DNA from: Candidatus Gastranaerophilales bacterium
GTDB lineage: Bacteria; Bacillota; Clostridia; Lachnospirales; Lachnospiraceae
Assembly (NCBI GenBank): GCA_023663225.1
Contig: JAMPHU010000019.1
Coordinates: forward strand, 1 to 50,941
Direction of reading: 5' to 3'
DNA length: 50,941 nt
In this document: one piece after another, positions 40,899 to 48,207 of the stretch
Numbering within the stretch: the first letter of the stretch is position 1
How the letters are laid out: every line of letters starts with the position of its first letter
The notes under the pieces: model-generated
The model's input: only the letters and a program-made list of their open reading frames with translations
Told to the model about the DNA's origin: nothing
Database searches by the model: none
Translations under genes and position numbers: made by a program

Positions 40899-41484
40899 GG
40901 GTGTGAGAGTGATATTGGCCTCCGCCTCTCCCAGGAGGCGGGAATTGTTGCAGCAGATCGGCGTGGAATTTCAGGTACACGTCAGCGATGTGGAGGAAAA
41001 GGCGGATATGAAGGTTCCCGACCTGTTAGTGCAGGCGCTCTCCGGGCAGAAGGCGGAGGCGGTATTTTTAGAGCTGTCCAAAGAGGCGGATGGACTTCTT
41101 GTGATCGGAGCGGACACGGTGGTGGCGTGTGACGGAGAGATTTTGGGCAAGCCGAAAGATTCCGGACAGGCGGCTGCCATGTTGGGGCGGCTGCAGGGGA
41201 GAGAACACGAAGTCTACACAGGCGTGACGCTTTTGTATCGGGCGGAAAGGGCGGCAGAGACCGTCCGCAGGAGTTTTTATGAGATGACCCGCGTGAGATT
41301 TTATCCCATGAGCGAGGAGGAGATCGCGGCGTATGTGGCCACAAAAGATCCGCTTGACAAGGCGGGCGCCTATGGCATACAGGGCATGTGCGCCCGCTAT
41401 ATCAGCGGTATTAACGGGGATTACAACAATGTGGTGGGACTGCCTGTGGGGCGTCTCTATCAGGAAATCAGAGAATGGATATAA
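40888..41484 (+). CDS. maf: Maf-type nucleoside triphosphate pyrophosphatase
   Basis: The product has 198 residues. It hydrolyses non-canonical or modified NTPs (dTTP/UTP or m7GTP type) to monophosphates and was named for septum-formation inhibition. VILASASPRRRELLQQIG near residue 8 is the family signature, with GADTVVACDGEILGKPKD near 72 and KAGAYGIQG near 155. It overlaps the end of ppk1 by 11 bases, with GGAGGTG inside ppk1, so translation is coupled. Two ATG codons in a row are possible starts. Confidence 0.96.
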   Translation: MMREGVRVILASASPRRRELLQQIGVEFQVHVSDVEEKADMKVPDLLVQALSGQKAEAVFLELSKEADGLLVIGADTVVACDGEILGKPKDSGQAAAMLGRLQGREHEVYTGVTLLYRAERAAETVRRSFYEMTRVRFYPMSEEEIAAYVATKDPLDKAGAYGIQGMCARYISGINGDYNNVVGLPVGRLYQEIREWI

Positions 41485-41501
41485 AAAATATAAGTACGGT
41501 C

Positions 41502-41529
41502 TTGACGTGGCGGGATATCGTGGTAGTAT
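41502..41529 (+). promoter_or_regulatory. Sigma-A promoter before the small acidic protein gene
   Basis: TTGACG (41502-41507), a 16-base spacer and TAGTAT (41524-41529) lie 65 bases before the start at 41595. Confidence 0.6.
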
Positions 41530-41594
41530 ATCAGTAAAGGACATCAACAAAGCATAAGTTGAACATAAGTTTTTATTTTGAGGAGGGTATGTGT

Positions 41595-41858
41595 ATGCGT
41601 GAGTTTGATGATGCGGTGCTGGAGGCCTTTTTGCGAGATCAGTCCCAGCTCTTTCCGGAACCCGTGGCGGAGACTTTGGAGGAGGCGGAGAACTTTCTGG
41701 AGGAATGTATGGCTGTGGTCGTGGATTCTGTAAAAGAGGTGATCGCGTATTTTGAGGACGAGGGGATTGATTTGGAAGGCGCCATGGATGATGAGATTCT
41801 GGAAGCCGACGAGGTTTTTGACATTGGCGACGGGAGATATTTGATCGTCGAAGGATGA
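41595..41858 (+). CDS. Small acidic protein, unknown function
   Basis: The product has 87 residues with many D and E: MREFDDAVLEAFLRDQSQLF, then EEAENFLEECMAVVVDSVKEV and a final EVFDIGDGRYLIVEG. It has one cysteine and no membrane helix. AGGAGGG at 41581-41587 supports ATG 41595 over ATG 41589, which is too close. Similar small proteins occur in Lachnospiraceae, sometimes labelled glyoxalase without visible basis. It has its own promoter and precedes the DUF6033-like gene by about 100 bases. Confidence 0.8.
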   Translation: MREFDDAVLEAFLRDQSQLFPEPVAETLEEAENFLEECMAVVVDSVKEVIAYFEDEGIDLEGAMDDEILEADEVFDIGDGRYLIVEG

Positions 41859-41879
41859 TAAAATGAGGATCGGAAGGGT

Positions 41880-41906
41880 TAATTTTGGCAGACAGAGAGC
41901 CGATAT
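41880..41906 (+). promoter_or_regulatory. Sigma-D (sigma-28) promoter of the DUF6033-like gene
   Basis: TAAT (41880-41883), exactly 15 bases and a perfect GCCGATAT (41899-41906). One mismatch to TAAA-N15-GCCGATAT in total. It ends 59 bases before ATG 41966, matching the arrangement before flagellin at 13204-13230. Confidence 0.8.
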
Positions 41907-41965
41907 AAGTTATATAAGGTTTACCGGAAACGGATTTCACAAAAAAGATCATGGAGGATGAGAGT

Positions 41966-42694
41966 ATGGCAGTAAACATCAATCAGGACTACAGTGTTTT
42001 TCAGAAGAGCTACTATGGCAAGACCAGCCAGGCAAAGAGCGGCAGCGACGTCAAAAAGGCAGACAAGACGGACAGCGCGGATCAGACTTCCAAGACAGTG
42101 CAGTTGAGCCAAAAGGCGAAGGCGCTTCTGGAGGAGATGAAGAAAAAGTATAGTAATGTAGACTTCATGGTGGCGGATTATGAGACGGACGAGGAGGCTC
42201 AGGATATCCTTTCCCGCGGCACCAAGGAGTACAGCGCCCTGTTTGATCCGGAGACACTGGAGGAGATGGCGGCTGACGACAAGGTGAAGGAAGAGTATCT
42301 GGGCAAGCTGGACGGCGCTTTGAATCAGTTGGGCGATATGTTTGAGAAGTTGGGCGACAAGGCTGATGAAGTCAAGCATGTCGGCATGACCTTCGACAAC
42401 GACGGCAATGTCTCCTTCTTTGCGGAGTTGGAGAAATCTTCCGAGAAGCAGCGTGAGCGCATCGAACAGGCGAGAGCTGACAAGAAGGAGCAGGCTGCCA
42501 AGGACAAGAAGGTGGAGGCGAAAGAGGAAGCTGAGGAGCGTCTGGGTCTGGCGGCACAGGGCACTGTCAAGCGCACACGCGTGGAGGCAGGGAGCGCTGA
42601 GGAGCTTTTAGAGAAGATCAACAGTGTGAATTGGGACAGCATCAAGGCTACGGGCGCACAGACCGCGGGCGGCAGATTTGATCTGACCGTATAG
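41966..42694 (+). CDS. DUF6033-like protein, probably in the flagellar regulon
   Basis: The product has 242 residues from ATG 41966, after GGAGGATGAG. The first 50 residues are polar and probably disordered (INQDYSVFQKSYYGKTSQ, then K/D/S-rich), followed by VQLSQKAKALLEEMKKKY. The middle has FMVADYETDEEAQDILSRG. A long charged helix runs at about 155-205 (EKQRERIEQARADKKEQ...). The pattern fits the DUF6033 family of Lachnospiraceae, of unknown role. A sigma-D promoter just upstream suggests coexpression with late flagellar genes. No signal peptide is present; a substrate of flagellar export or a cytoplasmic motility factor are options. Confidence 0.82.
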   Translation: MAVNINQDYSVFQKSYYGKTSQAKSGSDVKKADKTDSADQTSKTVQLSQKAKALLEEMKKKYSNVDFMVADYETDEEAQDILSRGTKEYSALFDPETLEEMAADDKVKEEYLGKLDGALNQLGDMFEKLGDKADEVKHVGMTFDNDGNVSFFAELEKSSEKQRERIEQARADKKEQAAKDKKVEAKEEAEERLGLAAQGTVKRTRVEAGSAEELLEKINSVNWDSIKATGAQTAGGRFDLTV

Positions 42695-42756
42695 TTCAAA
42701 GGAAGGGCAGACAGTCGCGAATTTCTCGTCGCCTCTTCGCGACAAGTCGCTCAGAA

Positions 42757-43650
42757 ATGAGGATTACGTTGAAAAACTTTTGGAAAAAGGTGGGTTGGCT
42801 TGCGCTTGCCGTACTGCCGGTGGTTGCCAGCTTTGCGCTACAGATTGTGTTGGTGTTTGCGGTGGTGTTCCTTGATGGTATCATGGTAGGAATACAGATG
42901 GCCAATACCGGTGTGATGGATGCGGAGCAGATGACGCTGCATGTGATGCAGACCATGACGGACAGCCTGACTATCGTTACGGCCTGTTATCAGGCGGTAG
43001 GCTTGGTGATGTGTGCGACCTGGTATTATTATGGATGCGGCAGGCCAAAGCTGGTCAGTCCCAAGAAAATCTTTACCGGAAAAGGCCTTGCGGCGACTCT
43101 GCTCATAGGGTTTGGCATGTGTGTTGCGGCGACGGGACTTTTGTCATCGGCGGAATTTATCGTGCCGGATGTGATACAACAGTACGAGGAGTTGATGGAG
43201 GCGGCAGGACTTGGAAGCGATCCGCTGATCATCATTGTGAGTGTGCTGATCGCTCCCATCGGGGAAGAGTTGATGTGCAGAGGGATTATCTTCCACTATG
43301 CCGGTAAGGTGGTAAAAGGTATGCGCAGTAAGACGGCTGCGTTTTGGATCGCCAATGCCATACAGGCGTTGATGTTTGGCGTGATGCATGGCAATCTGGT
43401 GCAGGGATTTTATGCGTTTCTGATGGGACTTGGCTTAGGATGGCTGAGAGGGCGTTACCGCAGCCTGTATCCGAGTATGTTGGCTCATTTCGTGATAAAT
43501 TTTTCTTCCACCTTTATTCTGGGATTTTTGTTTGCGGGACTTCCCGAGACCCTGCCTGTATGCGCAGCGATCATGCTGGTGGGCATTGTGATCACCGTGC
43601 TTGTGATGTGTTGGGCGTCGGCGGAGACAGACAGAAAGGCGGAGGCATAA
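42757..43650 (+). CDS. CPBP family intramembrane metalloprotease
   Basis: The product has 297 residues with about eight membrane helices. The protease motifs of the CPBP/CAAX (Abi) family are visible: PIGEELMCRGIIFHY (EExxxR type) near 170, FGVMHGNL (FxxxH) near 210, and a late AHFVINF histidine. The family includes prenyl-protein and bacteriocin-immunity proteases. ATG 42757 has only a weak ribosome site; TTG 42769, five bases after GAGGA, is an alternative giving MKNFWKKVGW. A strong terminator follows the gene. Confidence 0.93.
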   Translation: MRITLKNFWKKVGWLALAVLPVVASFALQIVLVFAVVFLDGIMVGIQMANTGVMDAEQMTLHVMQTMTDSLTIVTACYQAVGLVMCATWYYYGCGRPKLVSPKKIFTGKGLAATLLIGFGMCVAATGLLSSAEFIVPDVIQQYEELMEAAGLGSDPLIIIVSVLIAPIGEELMCRGIIFHYAGKVVKGMRSKTAAFWIANAIQALMFGVMHGNLVQGFYAFLMGLGLGWLRGRYRSLYPSMLAHFVINFSSTFILGFLFAGLPETLPVCAAIMLVGIVITVLVMCWASAETDRKAEA

Positions 43651-43670
43651 ACAACGATAAAAGAAGAATA

Positions 43671-43706
43671 AAAGAGGTCGAATTGCTATCGTGCGGCGAC
43701 CTCTTT
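43671..43706 (+). terminator. Rho-independent terminator after the CPBP gene
   Basis: AAAGAGGTCG (43671-43680) pairs perfectly with CGACCTCTTT (43697-43706), and the T-run continues to 43709. An A-rich left flank allows bidirectional use with the convergent PHP-HAD gene. Confidence 0.9.
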
Positions 43707-43744
43707 TTTGTGACTTTTTTGATTCATATCGATTCCATATTGGA

Positions 43745-45397
43745 TCAATAGAAATGATATTTTTCCAGTATATCCAACAGTCCATCCTCCTGGTTCGTGC
43801 CCTTTGTGACAATGTCGGCGCAGCGTTTTACCTCCGGAGAGGCATTTGCCATGGCGATGCCCACATGTGCGGCGGCGATCATGGAGATGTCGTTCTCCGC
43901 GTCCCCCGCGGCAAAGGTGTGGGTGCGCAGCGCGGGCAGATAATCCGTGACATAGCGCAGCGCGGCGCCTTTTCCCGCCTCTTTTGGCAGGATCTCCAGA
44001 TATTGATCGTTGGAAAAGATGACTTGTATCCGTTCGGCCAGATCAGTGTGGGACAGTAATCTCTCGCGGAAAGCGATCAGGCGCGCTTTGTCTGTCAAAT
44101 GGATGGTCTGTAATTTGTAGCTTCCAAGGGGCAGGGCAGCGGCAATGTCCTCCACACATTTGATGGGGAGATGGATACGCCTTCTGTAGTATCGAAGTTC
44201 GTCGTTTTCTTGCAGACAGACGATCTCGGAGTCGGTGTAGCCGTGAATGTGCAGGCCCAGCGCATGGGCCTCATCTATTATGACGGCGATATCTTTTTGA
44301 CAGACGCGAAGCTCCAAGATGGGCGCTTTGGCGTCACAGTCATAGATCAGAGCGCCGTTGTTGGAGATGATGAGCATGTGGGGATAGTTGAGTCCGGCCT
44401 GCTCTCTGACCTCCAGAATACTGGGCAGGGGTCTGCCGGAGCTTAGGATCAGATGGTGTCCGGCCTCTGTCATTCGATTCAGAGCCTCCTTCATACCGGG
44501 ACTCACCGTGCTGTCATTGCGCAAAAGCGTCCCGTCCATATCCGTGAACAGCAGCTTGTTGCGGCTGTTTTTCAGATCTTCCCAAACCTGATCATGCACA
44601 TAGAGCTTTCCGTAACCCACAGCCAGATCCAGTCCCGGCTTGTTGGAACCGTGGAAATCGGAACCGCCGCTGATCAGAAGATGGTATTTTTGCGCCAGTT
44701 TTATGATCTGACGTTCCTCCGCCGCGTTGTATGTGCTGTAGATTGCTTCTATGCCGATCAGGCCGACTTCTTTTAAGCCTGCGACCAGTTTTTCCAGCCG
44801 CTCGTCGCTCATATGGTAAAGGATGGGATGCGCCAGCACAGGGATGCCGTCGGCAGCCAGGATAAGCTCCACCGCCTGATCGGGAGTGATCTTTTCCCGC
44901 GGGATAAAGTAGGGGCAGTCGTCCCCGATATATTGGTCAAAAGCGTCCTTCATGCTCTTGACGTAACCGTGTGTCAGCATGTACTTGGCATAGTGCGCCC
45001 TTGTGATCACGGCGTTTGGAAATTCCGCCAGGAGTTTTTCGTAGGAGATATCCATGCCTGTGCCTTCCCGCAGCAGATCGCACATTTTTTGGTTGCGCTT
45101 GTGGCGGGAGTCCACGAACTCTTGGAGGGCGGCGGCAAAGGAGGGACTGTTGTGGTCGATGGCAAGTCCCACCACATGCACGTCTTTTCCCTCGTATTCC
45201 GTTGAAAATTCGATGCCGGGTATCACACAGACGCCGCCCTTCTCCTTGGCGTAGGCGATCGCTTCATCCAGGCCGTCCACCGTGTCGTGGTCGGTCAGGG
45301 CGAAGGCGCTAAGTCCTTTTTCCAAGGCGTAATCCACCAGCTCCCTGGGGGAGAAGGTGCCGTCCGATTTGTTGGAATGTACATGCAGATCTACCAT
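43745..45397 (-). CDS. PHP-HAD fusion phosphoesterase
   Basis: The product has 550 residues from ATG 45397 after GAGGAG on the minus strand. The N-terminal PHP domain (about 1-275) has MVDLHVHSNKSDGT, LTDHDTVDG, PGIEFSTE, VLAHPIL and SGGSDFHG, as in RNase AM-type 3',5'-nucleotide phosphatases. The C-terminal HAD-IIB domain (about 284-550) has D286 in FTDMDGTLLRND, ILSSGRPL, and FAAGDAENDISM. Both halves keep their catalytic residues. The fusion could link stepwise dephosphorylation of one substrate. The ABC-F gene ends 16 bases upstream, so the two form a minus-strand operon. Confidence 0.93.
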   Translation of the reverse strand: MVDLHVHSNKSDGTFSPRELVDYALEKGLSAFALTDHDTVDGLDEAIAYAKEKGGVCVIPGIEFSTEYEGKDVHVVGLAIDHNSPSFAAALQEFVDSRHKRNQKMCDLLREGTGMDISYEKLLAEFPNAVITRAHYAKYMLTHGYVKSMKDAFDQYIGDDCPYFIPREKITPDQAVELILAADGIPVLAHPILYHMSDERLEKLVAGLKEVGLIGIEAIYSTYNAAEERQIIKLAQKYHLLISGGSDFHGSNKPGLDLAVGYGKLYVHDQVWEDLKNSRNKLLFTDMDGTLLRNDSTVSPGMKEALNRMTEAGHHLILSSGRPLPSILEVREQAGLNYPHMLIISNNGALIYDCDAKAPILELRVCQKDIAVIIDEAHALGLHIHGYTDSEIVCLQENDELRYYRRRIHLPIKCVEDIAAALPLGSYKLQTIHLTDKARLIAFRERLLSHTDLAERIQVIFSNDQYLEILPKEAGKGAALRYVTDYLPALRTHTFAAGDAENDISMIAAAHVGIAMANASPEVKRCADIVTKGTNQEDGLLDILEKYHFY

Positions 45398-45413
45398 TTT
45401 TTTCTCCTCTATC

Positions 45414-47051
45414 CTACAGGTCGTCCTCTTCTCTGTTGGCGGTGAACACTGTGCGCTTTCTGGCCATCTCATCGTTTGCAAGGTATTCGTCGTAGGTGGT
45501 CACTTTGTCGATCAGGGCGCCGTTTGGCAGGATTTCCATGATGCGGTTGGCCGTGGTCTGCACAAACTGATGGTCATGGCAGGCAAACAGCGCCACTCCG
45601 GAAAATTTGATCAGGCCGTTGTTTAAAGCGGTGATGGATTCCATGTCAAGATGGTTGGTGGGCTCGTCTAAGATCAGGCAGTTGGCGCCGCTTATCATCA
45701 TTTTGGAGAGGAGACAGCGCACTTTTTCGCCTCCGGAGAGCACTTTAACCTTTTTCACGCCGTCCTCGCCGGCGAACAGCATACGTCCCAAAAAACCGCG
45801 CACATAAGTCACATCCTTGACGGGAGAGTAGCCGGTAAGCCAGTCCACGATCGTCAGGTCATTGTCAAATTCCGCGGTGTTGTCCTTGGGGAAATATGCC
45901 TGAGAAGTGGTCACTCCCCATTTATAGCTGCCTTCGTCAGGCTCCATCTCGCCGGACAAGATCTGGAAGAGCGTGGTCTTGGCAAGCTCGTTGCCGCCCA
46001 CAAAGGCGATCTTGTCCTCATGTCCCATGACAAAGGAGATATCGTCCAAGACTTTTTCTCCGCCGATGGTCTTGCTGAGATGTTCCACCATGAGAACCTC
46101 GTTGCCGATCTCCCGCTCGGGGCGAAAGTCGATATAGGGATATTTTCTGCTGGAAGGCTTGATCTCGTCCAGCTCGATCTTTTCCAGGGCGCGCTTGCGG
46201 GAGGTAGCCTGTTTGGACTTGGAGGCGTTGGCGGAGAAGCGGGAGATGAACTCCTGGAGCTCCTTGATCTTTTCCTCCTTCTTTTTGTTGGCTTCCTTCA
46301 TCTGTTTGACCAAAAGCTGACTGGACTCATACCAGAAGTCATAGTTGCCGGCGTAGAGCTGGATCTTGCCGTAGTCGATGTCCGCAATGTGCGTGCAGAC
46401 TTTGTTCAGAAAATAGCGGTCGTGGGATACCACGATCACTGTGTTGTCGAAGTTGATCAAAAATTCCTCCAGCCATGCGATCGCGTCCAGATCCAGATGG
46501 TTGGTGGGCTCGTCCAGAAGCAGGATGTCAGGGTTGCCGAACAATGCTTTAGCTAACAGTACCTTCACCTTCATGCTGCCGTCCAGATCTTTCATCAGCG
46601 AGTAATGATGTTCTGTGTCGATGCCCAGACCGTTTAAGAGAGTGGCGGCGTTGGACTCGGCCTCCCAGCCGTCCATCTCTGCAAATTCCGCTTCCAGTTC
46701 GCTGGCGCGGATGCCGTCCTCATCGTTGAAATCTTCCTTGGCATAGATCGCGTCCTTTTCCTTCATAATCTGGTAGAGGCGTTCATTGCCCATGATAACC
46801 GTGTCCATAGCTACATAGTCATCGTATTTGAAATGATCCTGTTCCAGCACGGAGAGCCGCTGCCCGGGCGTGATGGACACATCGCCCTTGGTGGTCTCGA
46901 GCTTGCCCGAGAGGATCTTTAAGAAGGTGGACTTTCCGGCGCCGTTGGCGCCGATGAGGCCGTAGCAGTTGCCCTCGGTGAACTTAATGTTTACATCTTC
47001 AAAGAGCGCTTTTTTCCCGATGCGCAGAGTAACGTTATTTGCACTGATCAT
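45414..47051 (-). CDS. ABC-F family ATPase (YkpA/YbiT-like)
   Basis: The product has 545 residues: two ABC domains joined by a charged linker (about 240-300, KQMKEANKKKEEKIKELQEF) and no membrane segment. Walker A 1 is GANGAGKSTFL; Walker A 2 reads GGNELAKTTLF, with A for G. The first signature is degenerate (LDGSMKVKVLLAKAL) and the second is LSGGEKVRCLL. Both Walker B segments read LDEPTNHLD. These traits fit the YkpA/YbiT branch of ribosome-associated ABC-F factors, which act in translation, not in transport. Antibiotic protection is possible but less likely for this branch. It is cotranscribed with the PHP-HAD gene. Confidence 0.94.
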   Translation of the reverse strand: MISANNVTLRIGKKALFEDVNIKFTEGNCYGLIGANGAGKSTFLKILSGKLETTKGDVSITPGQRLSVLEQDHFKYDDYVAMDTVIMGNERLYQIMKEKDAIYAKEDFNDEDGIRASELEAEFAEMDGWEAESNAATLLNGLGIDTEHHYSLMKDLDGSMKVKVLLAKALFGNPDILLLDEPTNHLDLDAIAWLEEFLINFDNTVIVVSHDRYFLNKVCTHIADIDYGKIQLYAGNYDFWYESSQLLVKQMKEANKKKEEKIKELQEFISRFSANASKSKQATSRKRALEKIELDEIKPSSRKYPYIDFRPEREIGNEVLMVEHLSKTIGGEKVLDDISFVMGHEDKIAFVGGNELAKTTLFQILSGEMEPDEGSYKWGVTTSQAYFPKDNTAEFDNDLTIVDWLTGYSPVKDVTYVRGFLGRMLFAGEDGVKKVKVLSGGEKVRCLLSKMMISGANCLILDEPTNHLDMESITALNNGLIKFSGVALFACHDHQFVQTTANRIMEILPNGALIDKVTTYDEYLANDEMARKRTVFTANREEDDL

Positions 47052-47244
47052 TTTTTCAAAGCCTTTCTTAAAAAATAATAATGTTAGCTGGTATTTTAGA
47101 CCGCTGTGTTTTATTTTACAGGAAATCCTGAAAAATGCAAGAAAAATTCAAAATCAAAAGGTTTTCTTAATTTTTGCGGAGAGCTCTTGAAATCATCTCT
47201 CAAAAGAGGTAAATTGATAACGGATATAGAAAGGACTCTTCAAA

Positions 47245-48087
47245 ATGAATGTAATGTTTGTATTAGATTTGATGCTTATCTTGTTGATCTGTATGTTGAT
47301 ATTGGCGGTCTTGTATTTTCTGATGATCATGCCCCGAATGAAGGGCAGGCCGGACACGAAACCTTTTTTGAAATGGATGTACGCGCACAGGGGGCTGCAT
47401 AACAACGATTCGGATGCGCCCGAAAATTCCCTGCGGGCCTTTCAAAACGCGGTGGATGCGGGTTTTGGGATTGAGATGGATGTGCAGTTGTCAAAGGACG
47501 GCGTGCCGGTCGTGTTTCACGACTTTACCCTAGAGCGCGTCTGCGGCGTGCGGGGGAAGGTCTGTGATTACGATTACGAGGAATTGAGCCGGTTTAAGCT
47601 GTGCGGATCCGATCAGCGGATCCCTCGTTTTGCGGATGCCCTGAAGCTGGTGGACGGGAAAACGCCTCTGATCGTGGAGTTGAAGATCGAGCGCATTGAC
47701 ACTTCCGTGTGTCCGGCGGCGGACAGACTGCTTTCGGAGTATGGGGGGATGTATTGTATCGAGTCCTTCAATCCCTTGGGCGTGCTTTGGTATCGGCGCA
47801 ACCGCCGCAAAGTGGTGAGGGGACAGTTGTCGGACGCGTTTCACAGGGAAGGATATTTCGGGCCGCTTTATTTTCTTTTGCAGAATCTATTGTTTAATTG
47901 GCTGGGCAAACCGGATTTTGTGGCGTACAATCACAAACATCCCCGCATGTTGTCCTGCAGTCTGTGCCGGAAACTCTATCACAGCGTGGCTGCCGCGTGG
48001 ACCATCAAGAGCAGGGAAGAGTTGGAAGCGGCCCGGAAAAATTTTGATATCTTCATTTTTGACAGTTTTGTGCCGAGTCAGTCGTAA
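47245..48087 (+). CDS. Glycerophosphodiester phosphodiesterase family protein
   Basis: The product has 280 residues. An N-terminal membrane helix (about 5-30, LDLMLILLICMLILAVLYFLM) anchors it. The GDPD barrel starts with YAHRGLHNNDSDAPENSLRAF (HRG and E-N motifs), then GIEMDVQLSKDGVPVVFHDFTLERV with the ExD metal ligands and catalytic H. It hydrolyses glycerophosphodiesters to glycerol-3-phosphate and an alcohol. The start follows AAAGGA. It lies alone between the ABC-F gene start (divergent) and ppdK. Confidence 0.93.
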   Translation: MNVMFVLDLMLILLICMLILAVLYFLMIMPRMKGRPDTKPFLKWMYAHRGLHNNDSDAPENSLRAFQNAVDAGFGIEMDVQLSKDGVPVVFHDFTLERVCGVRGKVCDYDYEELSRFKLCGSDQRIPRFADALKLVDGKTPLIVELKIERIDTSVCPAADRLLSEYGGMYCIESFNPLGVLWYRRNRRKVVRGQLSDAFHREGYFGPLYFLLQNLLFNWLGKPDFVAYNHKHPRMLSCSLCRKLYHSVAAAWTIKSREELEAARKNFDIFIFDSFVPSQS

Positions 48088-48126
48088 GTAAAGGTAACAA
48101 TTAACACAGAAACTATAAAATTCGGC

Positions 48127-48155
48127 TTGCTATTCCTCTGGTAAATTGTTACAAT
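48127..48155 (+). promoter_or_regulatory. Sigma-A promoter of ppdK
   Basis: TTGCTA (48127-48132), a 17-base spacer and TACAAT (48150-48155) lie 52 bases before the start codon. Confidence 0.7.
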
Positions 48156-48207
48156 GGACAAGTACCTAGGCATATGTAATTCTAATCTTTTTGAAAGGAA
48201 AAAAACT

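Noticed and set aside
45414-47051. Loss of the second Walker A glycine and of the first signature in the ABC-F protein as signs of an inactive gene.
   Set aside because: These variations are usual in the YkpA/YbiT branch, and both Walker B motifs are intact.
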